A DNA stretch of 56,680 nt from VRUE01 sp040904405 (lineage in GTDB: Bacteria; Actinomycetota; Thermoleophilia; Solirubrobacterales; 70-9). Each line of letters opens with the position of its first letter. Position 1 is the first letter of the stretch. Below the pieces are notes generated by a model, which saw only the letters and a list, made by a program, of their open reading frames with translations, ran no database searches and was not told the DNA's origin. A program made the position numbers and the translations under genes. Shown here in pieces: positions 47,095 to 55,542 of this stretch. The stretch covers positions 1-56,680 of the forward strand of contig JBBDTK010000014.1 of assembly GCA_040904405.1 (NCBI GenBank), read 5' to 3'.

Positions 47095-48383
47095 AGGTGG
47101 CCGTGATGGCCTACGGAACGCGGGGCGATGTGCAGCCCCTTGTCTGCCTGGCGCGGGTGCTCGCGGATAGGGGCCATGAGGTCGAGTTGGTCGCGGACCG
47201 AGGCACCGCCGACGTGGCTCGGGCGGCGCGGCTCTCCTATCGAGAGCTTCCGTTCAACATGCAGTCGATGTTCCGCTCCGAGCGGGCCAAGCGCATGCTC
47301 GCACGCGGGCGGATCAACTCCGCCATCCGATGGCTCGGCGCCGAAGAGAGGCGCTACGAGGCTGCGCTGTGTCAGGGGCTGCTCGAGGCGGGGACCGAGT
47401 CGGTGGATCTGATCGTCTGCAACCACCTTCTGGACCCCCGCTGCCGCGCGATCGCCGAGGCCCGCCGGATTGCGATCATGCCGGTCCATCTGTCGCCCTT
47501 AGTTCCGTCACGGACGTTCCCCTCGACGTTCCTCGCCCAGCGCAGTCTCGGCCCCTTGAACCGCGTGTCTCACCAGCTGCCCTTTCAGATGCTCTGGCGG
47601 ACCCAACGCGACGGGCTGGCGGCGCTTCGCCGCGAACTCGGGCTCGCCCCACCGACCAGATCGGTGTGGCCGTACGGGATCGGCGGAAGGTACCCCGCCA
47701 TGCTCGGCTACAGCCCTACGCTGTTCCCCGCCCCAGACGACTGGCCGGATTGGCTCCACACGGTGGGCTTCCTGAGGCCATGGCCGGAGCTGCGCGCGTC
47801 GTTCGGCGAAGTCGGTGTCCCAACGGAGCTGGACGAGTGGCTCGCGGCGGGGCCGCCGCCGGTGTTCCTCGGCTTCGGCAGCATGCCCGTCCTGGATAAG
47901 GAGGCGACGTTGGGGACGATCAGAAATGCGCTGAGGACCGTCGGAATTCGAGGTGTTCTCGCAATGGGCTGGAGTGAGCTCATCGCCGCGACCGACGACT
48001 CGCTCTACGTGGTGAGCGAGGTCGACCACGAGAGCCTGCTACCGCGGTGTGCTGCTGCGGTTCATCACGGCGGAGCGGGTACGACTGCGGCCAGCCTCGG
48101 CGCCGGGCTCCCCACTCTGATCTGTTCGGTGTTCCACGACCAGCCGTTCTGGGGCGCGCGCTGCCGCAAGCTCGGCATCGGCGACACCTTCCCGTTCACC
48201 AGGCTCGACACACGCCGCCTGGTCGAGGGCCTGCGCAACGTGCTCCGCCCGGAGGTGGCGGCGCGCGCCAAGGAGATCGCGCGCCGCATGGCTGAGGAAG
48301 ACGGCGTCGCGGCCGCGGTCGCCCGAATCGAGGAGGGGAACGTCGAGGTCCCCGAGCAGCGCCGCTCGGGCTCGCTTGAGTAG
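47091..48383 (+). CDS. UGT-type glycosyltransferase (sterol/macrolide glucosyltransferase-like)
   Basis: 430 aa, GT-B fold of family GT1. The N-terminal VMAYGTRGDVQPLVCLARVL is the GTRGDVQP signature seen in sterol 3-beta-glucosyltransferases and rhamnosyltransferases. The C-terminal nucleotide-sugar motif is CAAAVHHGGAGTTAASLGAG followed by LPTLICSVFHDQPFWGARC. It would transfer glucose or a similar sugar to a lipid or polyketide alcohol. Its place after the MMPL exporter, coupled to a TetR gene, suggests that the product is exported. Confidence 0.9.
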   Translation: MKVAVMAYGTRGDVQPLVCLARVLADRGHEVELVADRGTADVARAARLSYRELPFNMQSMFRSERAKRMLARGRINSAIRWLGAEERRYEAALCQGLLEAGTESVDLIVCNHLLDPRCRAIAEARRIAIMPVHLSPLVPSRTFPSTFLAQRSLGPLNRVSHQLPFQMLWRTQRDGLAALRRELGLAPPTRSVWPYGIGGRYPAMLGYSPTLFPAPDDWPDWLHTVGFLRPWPELRASFGEVGVPTELDEWLAAGPPPVFLGFGSMPVLDKEATLGTIRNALRTVGIRGVLAMGWSELIAATDDSLYVVSEVDHESLLPRCAAAVHHGGAGTTAASLGAGLPTLICSVFHDQPFWGARCRKLGIGDTFPFTRLDTRRLVEGLRNVLRPEVAARAKEIARRMAEEDGVAAAVARIEEGNVEVPEQRRSGSLE

Positions 48384-48478
48384 GGCAAGCCCGAGCAGGT
48401 GCTGTCCGGGCCGTCTCCCGGGAGGCCTGTGAACCGAAACCAGGTGTCGCGAAAGCACTGAATTTGTTGAATACGTCC

Positions 48479-48947
48479 GTGACCGAAAACGCGAATGCCG
48501 AGCCGGTTCGCGCGGGGACGATCCGCCTCGGCGACGGAACACTCAGCAAGCGGTCGTCTCGGCCGCCGCCGCCCGACCGCGGCACGAAAGCTCGTCGCTG
48601 CCAACTTCCCAAAGGTGGACCGCCAAGTGATCAATCGCTCCGACGTCGGCCCACGCTTGCTCTCGGCTTATGTCGAGGCGACCCGCCCGGGTGGCCGCGG
48701 ACTTGTCGAAGACATGCGAACCGTGCTCAACCCCTGGGGCTTCGATCCCGCCGAGGTTCGCCTGCCCGTCCATCTGTTCCACGGCAAGCGAGATGCCGTT
48801 ACGCCGCCGGCCCACGCGGAGCACTGGATCGACGTCCTCGATGACGCCCGCCCCGTTTGGGTCGAGGATGCCGGGCACCTCTTGATCGAGGATCACGTCG
48901 GAGAGATCCTCGACCGGATGTCAGCGCAGAGCCCAAGCCAGCCGTAG
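48479..48947 (+). pseudogene. Alpha/beta hydrolase with internal deletion
   Basis: A GTG at 48479 starts EPVRAGTIRLGDGT, the usual first strand of this family. From about 48580, in another frame, NFPKVDRQVINRSDVGPRLL and the later HLFHGKRDAVTPPAHAEHW plus DAGHLLIEDHVGEIL supply the C-terminal third with the catalytic Asp and His. The nucleophile-elbow region between them is deleted and the frames do not match, so the gene is inactive. Confidence 0.75.
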
Positions 48948-49079
48948 GCCCAGGGGGTCTCGCGGAGCGCTTGCGTTGTCGGTACCAGCTGATCGAGAAG
49001 GCGCCTGGCTCCCGGCTGCTTGAAAAATTGGTACCCGATTGGTACCTGCGCACCGGCGGCTCAGACCGATCGGCGCATA

Positions 49080-49107
49080 GAAAAGGTCCCGTTTCCGGGG
49101 CCTTTTC
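49080..49107 (-). terminator. Terminator after the initiator tRNA gene
   Basis: On the minus strand GAAAAGG-C-CCCG, loop GAAA, CGGG-A-CCTTTTC, with one mismatch, then CTATGC. It begins four bases after the tRNA 3' end. The stretch 48948-49079 upstream of it contains three GGTACC sites and no gene. Confidence 0.8.
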
Positions 49108-49110
49108 ATA

Positions 49111-49184
<74 letters not shown>

Positions 49185-49245
49185 GCGGTCTGGGGATTCT
49201 AGCAACGGAGACGCGAGCGACGATAGCGGCACTCTCGGCCCGGGC

Positions 49246-50604
49246 TCAGTACCCGGTGCCCGTCTTGACCTGCTTGCGCTCGGTCGAGGCGGCGCCGCCC
49301 TTCTTGTCGAGGGTCGCGCAGGCCTGCTCGATGTCGCCGGCCAGCGTCTCGACCTGCTCGCGGCTGAGCGTCTCCTTGACCAGCGCCCGCATCACCTTCA
49401 CGTCCTGCGCGTCGGGCGGCATCGTGTAGGCGGGGAGCATCCAGCCGCGCTCGGCCGAGAGCTGCCAGGCGATGTCGAACTCGTCGTAGTCGTGCTCCCG
49501 GGCCAGCTTGAAGGCGACCAGCGGCAGCTGCTCGGCCCCCTCGCCGATCAGCTCGAAACGGCCCCGCTCCTTCAGCATCGCGGCCAGCGCCTCGGCGTTC
49601 TGCCGCATCATGCCGATCACGTAGGCATAGCCGTCGCGCCCGAAGCGGACCAGGTTGTAGTACTGGGCCAGGACCATCGCCGCGCCGGTGGAGAAGTTGA
49701 GCGTGAAGGTGGCGTCGGTCTTGCCGAGGTAGTTCTCGTGGAAGACGAGATCCTCGGCCAGGTCGGAGGCCTCGCGGAAGATCAGCCAGCCGACCCCGGG
49801 GTAGACGAGCCCGAACTTGTGGCCGGAGACGTTGATCGAGCGGACCTGGCCGAGGCGGAAGTCCCACTCGGTGTCGGGATAGAGGAAGGGCCAGACGAAG
49901 CCGCCGCTGGCGGCGTCGACGTGCAGCGGCACGTCGAGCTCGCGCTCCTGCTTGATCCGCCCGAGCAGCGCGTCGATGCCGGCGATGTCGTCCATGTGGC
50001 CGGTGAAGGTCGTGCCCAGCACGGCGGCGACGCCGATCGTGCTCTCGTCGACGTGCGGCTCCACGTCCTCGGGCCCGATCGTGTACTTGCCCGGCTGCAG
50101 CGGCACGATCCGCGGCTCGACGTCGAAGTAGCGGCAGAACTTCTCCCAGACCACGTGCACGTCGCCGCCGAAGACCAGGTTCGGCTTCTCGGTCGGCAGG
50201 CCGGCCGCCTGGCGCCGCTCGCGCCACTTCCACTTCAGCGAGAGCGCGCCCAGCATGATCGCCTCCGAGGAACCCTGAGTGCGGGCGCCGGTCGTCTCGC
50301 CGGGCGCGTTGAAGAGGTCGGCGAGCATGCGGATGCAGCGCTGCTCGATCTCGGCGCTGCGCGGGTACTCGGCGTGGTCGATGAAGTTGCGGTGCAGGTT
50401 GGCGGCGACGACCCGCTGCGCCTCGGGCTCCATCCAGGTGGTGACGAAGGTCGCCAGGTTGCGCGAGGGCACTCCGTCGAGCACGAGTTCCTCCTCGACC
50501 AGGCGCATCGCGTCCTGGGCGCCCATGCCCTGCTGGGGGAACTCGGCGGTCGGGACCTCCTCGGTGATGAACCGGTTGCCGTAGAGCTGAGAGGGGTCCG
50601 CCAT
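49246..50604 (-). CDS. gadB: Glutamate decarboxylase
   Basis: 452 aa from an ATG at 50602-50604 (ADPSQLYGNRFITEEVPTAE), close to the usual 460-470. PLP is held by the Lys in SINVSGHKFGLVYPGVGW; other marks are GARTQGSSEAIMLGALSLKW, VPLHVDAASGGFVWPFLYPD and LNFSTGAAMVLAQYYNLVRFG. It converts glutamate to GABA, consuming a proton, in the cytosol. No GadC antiporter is nearby, so its part in acid resistance is uncertain. It is divergent from ppx with a 69-bp gap. Confidence 0.95.
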   Translation of the reverse strand: MADPSQLYGNRFITEEVPTAEFPQQGMGAQDAMRLVEEELVLDGVPSRNLATFVTTWMEPEAQRVVAANLHRNFIDHAEYPRSAEIEQRCIRMLADLFNAPGETTGARTQGSSEAIMLGALSLKWKWRERRQAAGLPTEKPNLVFGGDVHVVWEKFCRYFDVEPRIVPLQPGKYTIGPEDVEPHVDESTIGVAAVLGTTFTGHMDDIAGIDALLGRIKQERELDVPLHVDAASGGFVWPFLYPDTEWDFRLGQVRSINVSGHKFGLVYPGVGWLIFREASDLAEDLVFHENYLGKTDATFTLNFSTGAAMVLAQYYNLVRFGRDGYAYVIGMMRQNAEALAAMLKERGRFELIGEGAEQLPLVAFKLAREHDYDEFDIAWQLSAERGWMLPAYTMPPDAQDVKVMRALVKETLSREQVETLAGDIEQACATLDKKGGAASTERKQVKTGTGY

Positions 50605-50673
50605 CGCCGGCACCCTACCGGGCGTCGACGGCGACACGACCCGGGCGCCCCCGCCTCAAGAGGTCCGCTGCCC

Positions 50674-51609
50674 GTGGCTCCCTCCGCCCACAGAGTCGCC
50701 GTGATCGACGTCGGCAGCAACTCGACCCGGCTGCTCGTCGCCGACGTCGCCGGCGGCGAGCTCGGCGTGGTCGAGCGGCACAGCCGCGTCACCCGGCTCG
50801 GCCGCGGCGTCGACCTCTCGGGCCAGCTCTCCGACGAGGCGATCGAGGCGGCCTGCGCGGCGATCGCCGATTACGTCGAGATCTGCCGCGAGCGGGAGGT
50901 CGAGCGGGTGACGGCGATCGCGACCAGCGCCGTGCGCGACGCCGCCAACGGCGACGCCTTCGTCGCCGAGCTGCGCGAGCGCTTCGCCCTCGCCCCGCGC
51001 ACGCTCGACGGCGAGCAGGAGGCCCGCCTCACCTACCGCGGCGCGACCGCCGCGCAACCGCCGCGCGAGCCGACGCTGGTGATCGACATCGGCGGCGGCT
51101 CGACCGAGATCGTCGTCGGCGGCGGCGCCGAGATCGCCTTCCACGCCTCGCTGCAGGCCGGCGTCGTCCGCCACAGCGAGCGCCACATGGCCACCGACCC
51201 CCCGGCAATCGCCGAGCTCGAGGACCTGGCCGCCGACGTGCGCTCGCTGATCGAGGCCGCCCTGGCGGGCCACCCGGAGGCGCGTGCCAAGGCCTGCATC
51301 GCAGTCGCCGGCACGCCCACCTCGCTCGCCGCGGTCGAGCTGGGGCTGGAGCCCTACGACCCCTCCCGCGTACACGGCCACGTCCTCTCGCTGGAGACGA
51401 TCCAGCGCCAGCTCTGCCGCTTCGCCTCGACCCCGCTCGCCGAGCGGGTCGAGATCCCGGGCCTGCACCGCGACCGCGCGCCGACGATCGTCGCCGGCTG
51501 CGTGATCCTGATCGAGGCGATGCGCGCCTTCGGCCTCGAGCGGATCCGGGTCTCCGAGCACGACATCCTCTACGGAACGGCGCTGGAAACCGCATCGGAA
51601 TGCGGATAA
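50674..51609 (+). CDS. ppx: Ppx/GppA exopolyphosphatase-guanosine pentaphosphatase
   Basis: 311 aa from a GTG at 50674; homology starts at VAVIDVGSNSTRLLVADV. This is the short actinobacterial form: ASKHA-fold domain with IDVGSNSTRLL (phosphate-1), DGEQEARLTYRGA, VIDIGGGSTEIVVGGG (phosphate-2) and IAVAGTPTSLAAVELGLEPY. It hydrolyses polyphosphate or pppGpp. The longer open frame extending from 49492 is antisense to gadB and rejected. Confidence 0.92.
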   Translation: MAPSAHRVAVIDVGSNSTRLLVADVAGGELGVVERHSRVTRLGRGVDLSGQLSDEAIEAACAAIADYVEICREREVERVTAIATSAVRDAANGDAFVAELRERFALAPRTLDGEQEARLTYRGATAAQPPREPTLVIDIGGGSTEIVVGGGAEIAFHASLQAGVVRHSERHMATDPPAIAELEDLAADVRSLIEAALAGHPEARAKACIAVAGTPTSLAAVELGLEPYDPSRVHGHVLSLETIQRQLCRFASTPLAERVEIPGLHRDRAPTIVAGCVILIEAMRAFGLERIRVSEHDILYGTALETASECG

Positions 51610-51615
51610 CCACCG

Positions 51616-51656
51616 CTGTACGGGGGCGGGACAGCCGCGTGGGACCCGGTGTACAG
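51616..51656 (+). terminator. Hairpin after ppx
   Basis: CTGTAC (51616-51621) pairs with GTACAG (51651-51656); inner CGGG and CCCG can extend it. TCGAGTTTTC follows. A weak terminator for ppx, which stops 7 bases before it. Confidence 0.4.
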
Positions 51657-51708
51657 TCGAGTTTTCGGCGACCCTCCAGTTGGGCAAACGCAAAGGTCGA
51701 ACCCAGAA

Positions 51709-51735
51709 AAGTCGGTAATCGCCCTCTACCGACTT
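51709..51735. other. Perfect stem-loop within a 420-bp intergenic region
   Basis: AAGTCGGTA (51709-51717) and TACCGACTT (51727-51735), 9-bp perfect stem, 9-nt loop. On the minus strand it is followed by TTCTGGG after CTTTT, so it could terminate transcription from the ThDP-enzyme gene 300 bp away. The rest of 51610-52028 has no supportable gene. Its lower GC than the neighbours would allow a small RNA, but none is recognised. Confidence 0.55.
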
Positions 51736-52028
51736 ATCAGTAGCGAGATTTGGCGCACCTAGACATTCCGGATAGGCGAGCGCATAATCGGCTCATCGGG
51801 GAAGAGGTGAGTGGATCTCATCCCGAACCCGATCATAGGGTCCAGGCGATAGCCGCATCATGGCGCCTCCCGCCGTCTGGGCCCACCAAATAGGAACTGG
51901 TCCCTGAAGACGTACCCCTGCCCGTCCTGAGGGGCCAACCTGAATCGGCCGCCAGCGATGGCGGTCGATTCTCGTCTGGGCCGGACTCCTCTCCGAAACC
52001 CGGGCCAGCCGGCCAGTATTCCCCTTCG

Positions 52029-53636
52029 TCAAGCCAAATTCGACTTGCGCGGGTAGACGACCTCGGGGTCGGTGAGGACGTTGACCAGGGTCGGGCGGCC
52101 GGACTCGAAGGCCCGCTCCAGCGCCGGCCGCAGCTGCTCGGGCTCGCTGACCAGGACCCCGTCGCAGCCCAGCGCCTCGACCACCTTCTCGTAGGGAGTC
52201 TCCGGCCGCAGCTCGGCCGCGACCGAGTAGCCGTAGAGGAACTTCATCGGGTGATGCTCGAGCGCCCAGATGCCGTTGTTGCCCATCACCCCGACCACGG
52301 GCAGACTGTGACGCGCCAAAGTGTCGAACTCCATCCCCGCGAAGCCGAACGCGCCATCGCCGAGCAGGAGGCAGACCTGACGCTCCGGATGGGCCAGCTT
52401 GGCGCCGATCGCCTGCCCCGGGCCAGCGCCGAGGCAGCCGAACGGCCCCGGGTCCATCCAGCAGCCGGGCTCGTAGGTGTCGACGAAGCGGCCGGCGTAG
52501 GAGACGAAGTCGCCGCCGTCGCCGATCACGATCGCGTCGCGATCCAGCACCTCGCCCAGCTCGCGGTAGACCCGCACCGGGTGCAGCGGCGAGCGCCCGT
52601 CCTCGAGCTCCGCCCGCTCGGCCTGGCGCTTCTCGGCCTCTACCTTGCGCAGCTCCTCCAGCCAGGCTCCGTCGCGCGGCGAAGCGTCCCCCACCGCCTC
52701 GCCGATCGCCGCCAGGCTGGCGGCTACGTCGCCGACCAGGTCGACCGCCGGCGCCCGGTTGGCGCTCAGCGCGTTGGGCGCGGCGTCGAGCCGGATCAGC
52801 TTCGTCCCCTCGCCGAAGCTGCCGCCGAAGCCGAGCCGGAAGTCGATCGGCACGCCGACCACCAGCGCCACGTCGGCGCCCTTGAGGCCGGCGCCGCGAG
52901 CGCGGCTGAAGGCGAGCTCGTGGTCGGCCGGCAGGCAGCCGCGACCGAGACCGTTGAGGAAGACCGGGATCCCGAGCGCCTCGGCCAGGGCCCGCATCTC
53001 CCCCTCGCCGCGGCCCCAGTAGAGGCCGGAGCCGGCCATGATCGCCGGCCGCTCGGCGCCGGCCAGCAGCGCCGCCGCCTGCTCGACCCCCTCGGCGGGG
53101 CGCGGCTCCGGGGCCGCTACCGCCGGTACCCCCGGCTCGGCCTCGCTGAAGACGATGTCCATCGGGTAGTCGACGAAGGTCGGCCCGTAGGGGGCGCTGA
53201 GGGACAGGTCGAGCGCCGCCACCGTCCGCGCTCCCAGCAGCTCGGGCTGCTTCACCGTCTCCGCCGACTTGACCAGCGGCGCGACGAAGGGCAGGTGGTC
53301 GATCTCCTGCAGCGAGCCCGAGCCCCAGCGCAGCTCCGGCGCCCGCCCGCCGAGCACGCAGATCGGCGAGCAGTTGGCCTGGGCGCCAGCGATCGCGCTG
53401 AGCCCGTTGGTCACGCCGGGACCGGCGGTCAGCGCCGCCACGCCGACCCGCCGGGTCGCCTTGGCGAAGCCCTCGGCGGCGAAGGCGGCGGTCTGCTCGT
53501 GGCGCACGTCGACGATCTCGATCCCCTCGGCTTTGCAGCCGTCGTAGATCGAGAACAGATGCCCGCCGGAAAGCGTGAAGAGATGGCTCACCCCGCGCGA
53601 CTTCAGCGCCTTGGCGACTGCCTGACCTCCGTGCAT
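52029..53636 (-). CDS. ThDP-dependent enzyme of the acetolactate synthase family
   Basis: 535 aa, three domains. The ThDP-activating Glu is in VRHEQTAAFAAEGFAK (near 47); the central domain covers about 190-330; the C-terminal ThDP motif is LLGDGAFGFAGMEFDTLARH, then VVGVMGNNGIW. It resembles acetolactate synthase and 2-hydroxyacyl-CoA lyase (oxalyl-CoA decarboxylase group) rather than true IlvB, and no small subunit gene is adjacent. The C-terminal tail VYPRKSNLA is short. The product is probably formed by decarboxylation or carboligation of a 2-keto acid or 2-hydroxyacyl-CoA; this cannot be settled from sequence. Confidence 0.87.
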   Translation of the reverse strand: MHGGQAVAKALKSRGVSHLFTLSGGHLFSIYDGCKAEGIEIVDVRHEQTAAFAAEGFAKATRRVGVAALTAGPGVTNGLSAIAGAQANCSPICVLGGRAPELRWGSGSLQEIDHLPFVAPLVKSAETVKQPELLGARTVAALDLSLSAPYGPTFVDYPMDIVFSEAEPGVPAVAAPEPRPAEGVEQAAALLAGAERPAIMAGSGLYWGRGEGEMRALAEALGIPVFLNGLGRGCLPADHELAFSRARGAGLKGADVALVVGVPIDFRLGFGGSFGEGTKLIRLDAAPNALSANRAPAVDLVGDVAASLAAIGEAVGDASPRDGAWLEELRKVEAEKRQAERAELEDGRSPLHPVRVYRELGEVLDRDAIVIGDGGDFVSYAGRFVDTYEPGCWMDPGPFGCLGAGPGQAIGAKLAHPERQVCLLLGDGAFGFAGMEFDTLARHSLPVVGVMGNNGIWALEHHPMKFLYGYSVAAELRPETPYEKVVEALGCDGVLVSEPEQLRPALERAFESGRPTLVNVLTDPEVVYPRKSNLA

Positions 53637-53664
53637 CGCCTCAGCCTATGGGAATAATGAATGT

Positions 53665-53750
53665 GCCCGGGTGGCGAAACTGGCAAAAGCGGCGCACTTA
53701 AAATGCGCTGCCCCTTCGGGGGCTTGCGGGTTCGAGTCCCGCCCCGGGCA
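53665..53750 (+). tRNA. tRNA-Leu (UAA)
   Basis: 86 nt, class II with a long variable arm (TGCCCCTTCGGGGGCTT). Acceptor GCCCGGG/CCCGGGC, anticodon loop CTTAAAA on stem GCGCA/TGCGC giving anticodon TAA, T arm GCGGGTTCGAGTCCCGC, discriminator A; CCA not encoded. It reads UUA/UUG codons, which are rare in this GC-rich genome. Confidence 0.96.
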
Positions 53751-53820
53751 CTGCGCGACGTTCAGGCGGTCTAAAAGCCGGGTAAATGTTTGTACGGACC
53801 GCAACTACAGCGTTGTTACG

Positions 53821-55485
53821 GTGTCCCTACCTACGAGGACAACGCCTTCCCTGGAGGATCGCTTGGAGGCATCAGCCCTAACCCACGCCAGTCAGCGCGG
53901 ACTTCTGGCCCGGCGCTCGCCCCTGCTGAAGCTGCAGGGCGACGAGAAGCTGATCGCGATGGCGCGCGGCGGCAACCCCGGCGCCTTCGAGGCGATCGTC
54001 GACCGCTACCAGGCCCGCCTGCTGGGCTTCTGCCGCCAGATGCTGGGCTCGACCGAGGACGCCGAGGACGTCCTGCAGGAGGTCTTCGTCAACGCCTACC
54101 GGGCGATGCTGGCCGACGAGCGCGAGATCAACCTGCGGCCCTGGCTTTACCGGATCGCCCGCAACCGCTCGCTCAACCAGCTGCGCAAGCCGACCGCCGA
54201 CGCGCAGGAATCGATGGACATGGTGCCCGCGGTCGAGGCGGCCTCGACCGCCGAGAAGGTCGGCAACCGCGAGGAGTTCCGCCAGCTTCTCACCGACGTC
54301 GGCAAGCTGCCCGAGACGCAGCGCACGGCGCTGCTGCTGCGCGAGATGGACGCGATGTCCTACGAGGAAATCGCCGCCACGATGGAGACCAGCGTTCCCT
54401 CGGTCAAGTCGCTGCTGGTGCGGGCGCGGATCTCGCTCGCCGAGGCGAGCCAGGCCCGCCAGCTGACCTGCGGCGAGGTGAGGCTGGAGCTGGCCGAGGC
54501 CTCCGAGGGCCTGCGCAAGGTCTCCGGCCCGGTCCGCCGTCACGTCCGCGACTGCGAGGAATGCGCCGACTTCCGCTCCCAGGTGCGCTCCAACGACAAG
54601 GCGATGGCGGCCCTCTTCCCGGTCGGCCCGCTGATCGCGCTGAAAGCCTTCCTGATCTCGAAGCTTGGACTGGGGGGCGCGACCGGTGGCGCCTCCGGTG
54701 GCGCCAGCGCAGCCGGGGCCGGGGCGGGCGCGGGCGCCACCGCGACTGCAACCGCGACCGGTGGCGGCGTCGCCGGCGCGGGCGCCGCCGCGAGTGCCGC
54801 GGGTGCCGCCGCTGCCCTCGGCGGCGGTGGCGCGGCCGGCGGGATCGGCGCGGTCAGCGGCGCGATCGGGACCAAGGCGGTGGCCGGGGTCGTCACCGCC
54901 GCCGTGCTCACGGCAGGGGCGGTCGAGGTCAATCAGAAGGTCGGCGCCGGGCCGGAGCCGCGCAGCGCCGCGCCCGCCAAGGTCTCCACCGCCGCGGTCG
55001 CCAAGGAGCACGAGGCGCCGGCGCAGCCCGCGCCGCCGGCAAGTGCCCCCGTCGAGGCGCCCCCGGCGGAGCCCGCGCCCGCCGAGCCGGAGGCCTCCAC
55101 GACGACCGAGCCGGCCGGGCCTTCGACCATCGCCGAGGACGACGACGAGACGACGGCGAAGATCACCGCGCCGAAGATCACCGCGGCCAAAGCCCCGACC
55201 GGCAGCGCCGGAGCGCCCACCGGCGGCAACACCGTGGTGGTCACGGTCGGCGGCGAAGCGACCGGCCCGACCGGCGCCACCGGGCCGAGCGAAGCCTCCC
55301 CTCCGCCAAGCGAAAGCCCGCCGCCCGCCGAAAGCAGCCCGCCGGCGGAATCGCCGCCGCCGAGCAACCCGCCGGCGGAATCGAGCACCCCGCCGGCCCC
55401 CAGCAGCAGCGTCGAAGCCGAAGCCCCGGCCACGTCCGAAGCGGCTCCGGAGCCGCCCACGGCCGACCCGGGCGAAGCCGGCTAG
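53821..55485 (+). CDS. ECF sigma factor fused to an anti-sigma-type zinc motif and Pro-rich tail
   Basis: 554 aa from a GTG at 53821; the frame upstream runs through the tRNA gene and is rejected. Sigma region 2 (about 48-115: GGNPGAFEAIVDRYQARLLG, EDAEDVLQEVFVNAYRAM) and region 4 (about 152-208: LPETQRTALLLREMDAMSYE, VPSVKSLLVRARISL). Then comes H241-x3-C245-x2-C248 (RRHVRDCEECADF), the exact ZAS motif of anti-sigma factors. A Gly/Ala-rich stretch with a possible membrane helix (GTKAVAGVVTAAVLTAGAVEV, about 350) leads to a 170-residue Pro/Ala/Glu/Ser-rich tail. It probably carries its own inhibitory, perhaps membrane-tethered, module. Confidence 0.88.
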   Translation: MSLPTRTTPSLEDRLEASALTHASQRGLLARRSPLLKLQGDEKLIAMARGGNPGAFEAIVDRYQARLLGFCRQMLGSTEDAEDVLQEVFVNAYRAMLADEREINLRPWLYRIARNRSLNQLRKPTADAQESMDMVPAVEAASTAEKVGNREEFRQLLTDVGKLPETQRTALLLREMDAMSYEEIAATMETSVPSVKSLLVRARISLAEASQARQLTCGEVRLELAEASEGLRKVSGPVRRHVRDCEECADFRSQVRSNDKAMAALFPVGPLIALKAFLISKLGLGGATGGASGGASAAGAGAGAGATATATATGGGVAGAGAAASAAGAAAALGGGGAAGGIGAVSGAIGTKAVAGVVTAAVLTAGAVEVNQKVGAGPEPRSAAPAKVSTAAVAKEHEAPAQPAPPASAPVEAPPAEPAPAEPEASTTTEPAGPSTIAEDDDETTAKITAPKITAAKAPTGSAGAPTGGNTVVVTVGGEATGPTGATGPSEASPPPSESPPPAESSPPAESPPPSNPPAESSTPPAPSSSVEAEAPATSEAAPEPPTADPGEAG

Positions 55486-55542
55486 CGTCGGCCCTCTCCT
55501 CGAGCAGGGGCCCGGCCAGCCAGCCAGGAGTGGGTTCGCGCC

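Noticed and set aside
48980..49050. Three GGTACC sites near the initiator tRNA as a possible integration site
   Set aside because: No duplicated tRNA 3' end, integrase gene or element boundary was found nearby.
49492..50673. Extension of the ppx frame upstream to 49492
   Set aside because: It is antisense to glutamate decarboxylase; Ppx/GppA homology begins after the GTG at 50674.
51675..51735. GGGCAAACGCAAAGG resembling a c-di-GMP-I riboswitch core
   Set aside because: The tetraloop-receptor and the second helix cannot be formed, and the order of elements is wrong.
51820..51850. CATCCCGAACCCG resembling part of 5S rRNA
   Set aside because: The flanking 5S helices and conserved loops are absent; the match is about 13 bases and likely chance.
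53671..53820. Sigma-factor frame extended upstream through tRNA-Leu
   Set aside because: The first 80 bases are the tRNA gene itself; a GTG start at 53821 is in a proper place.
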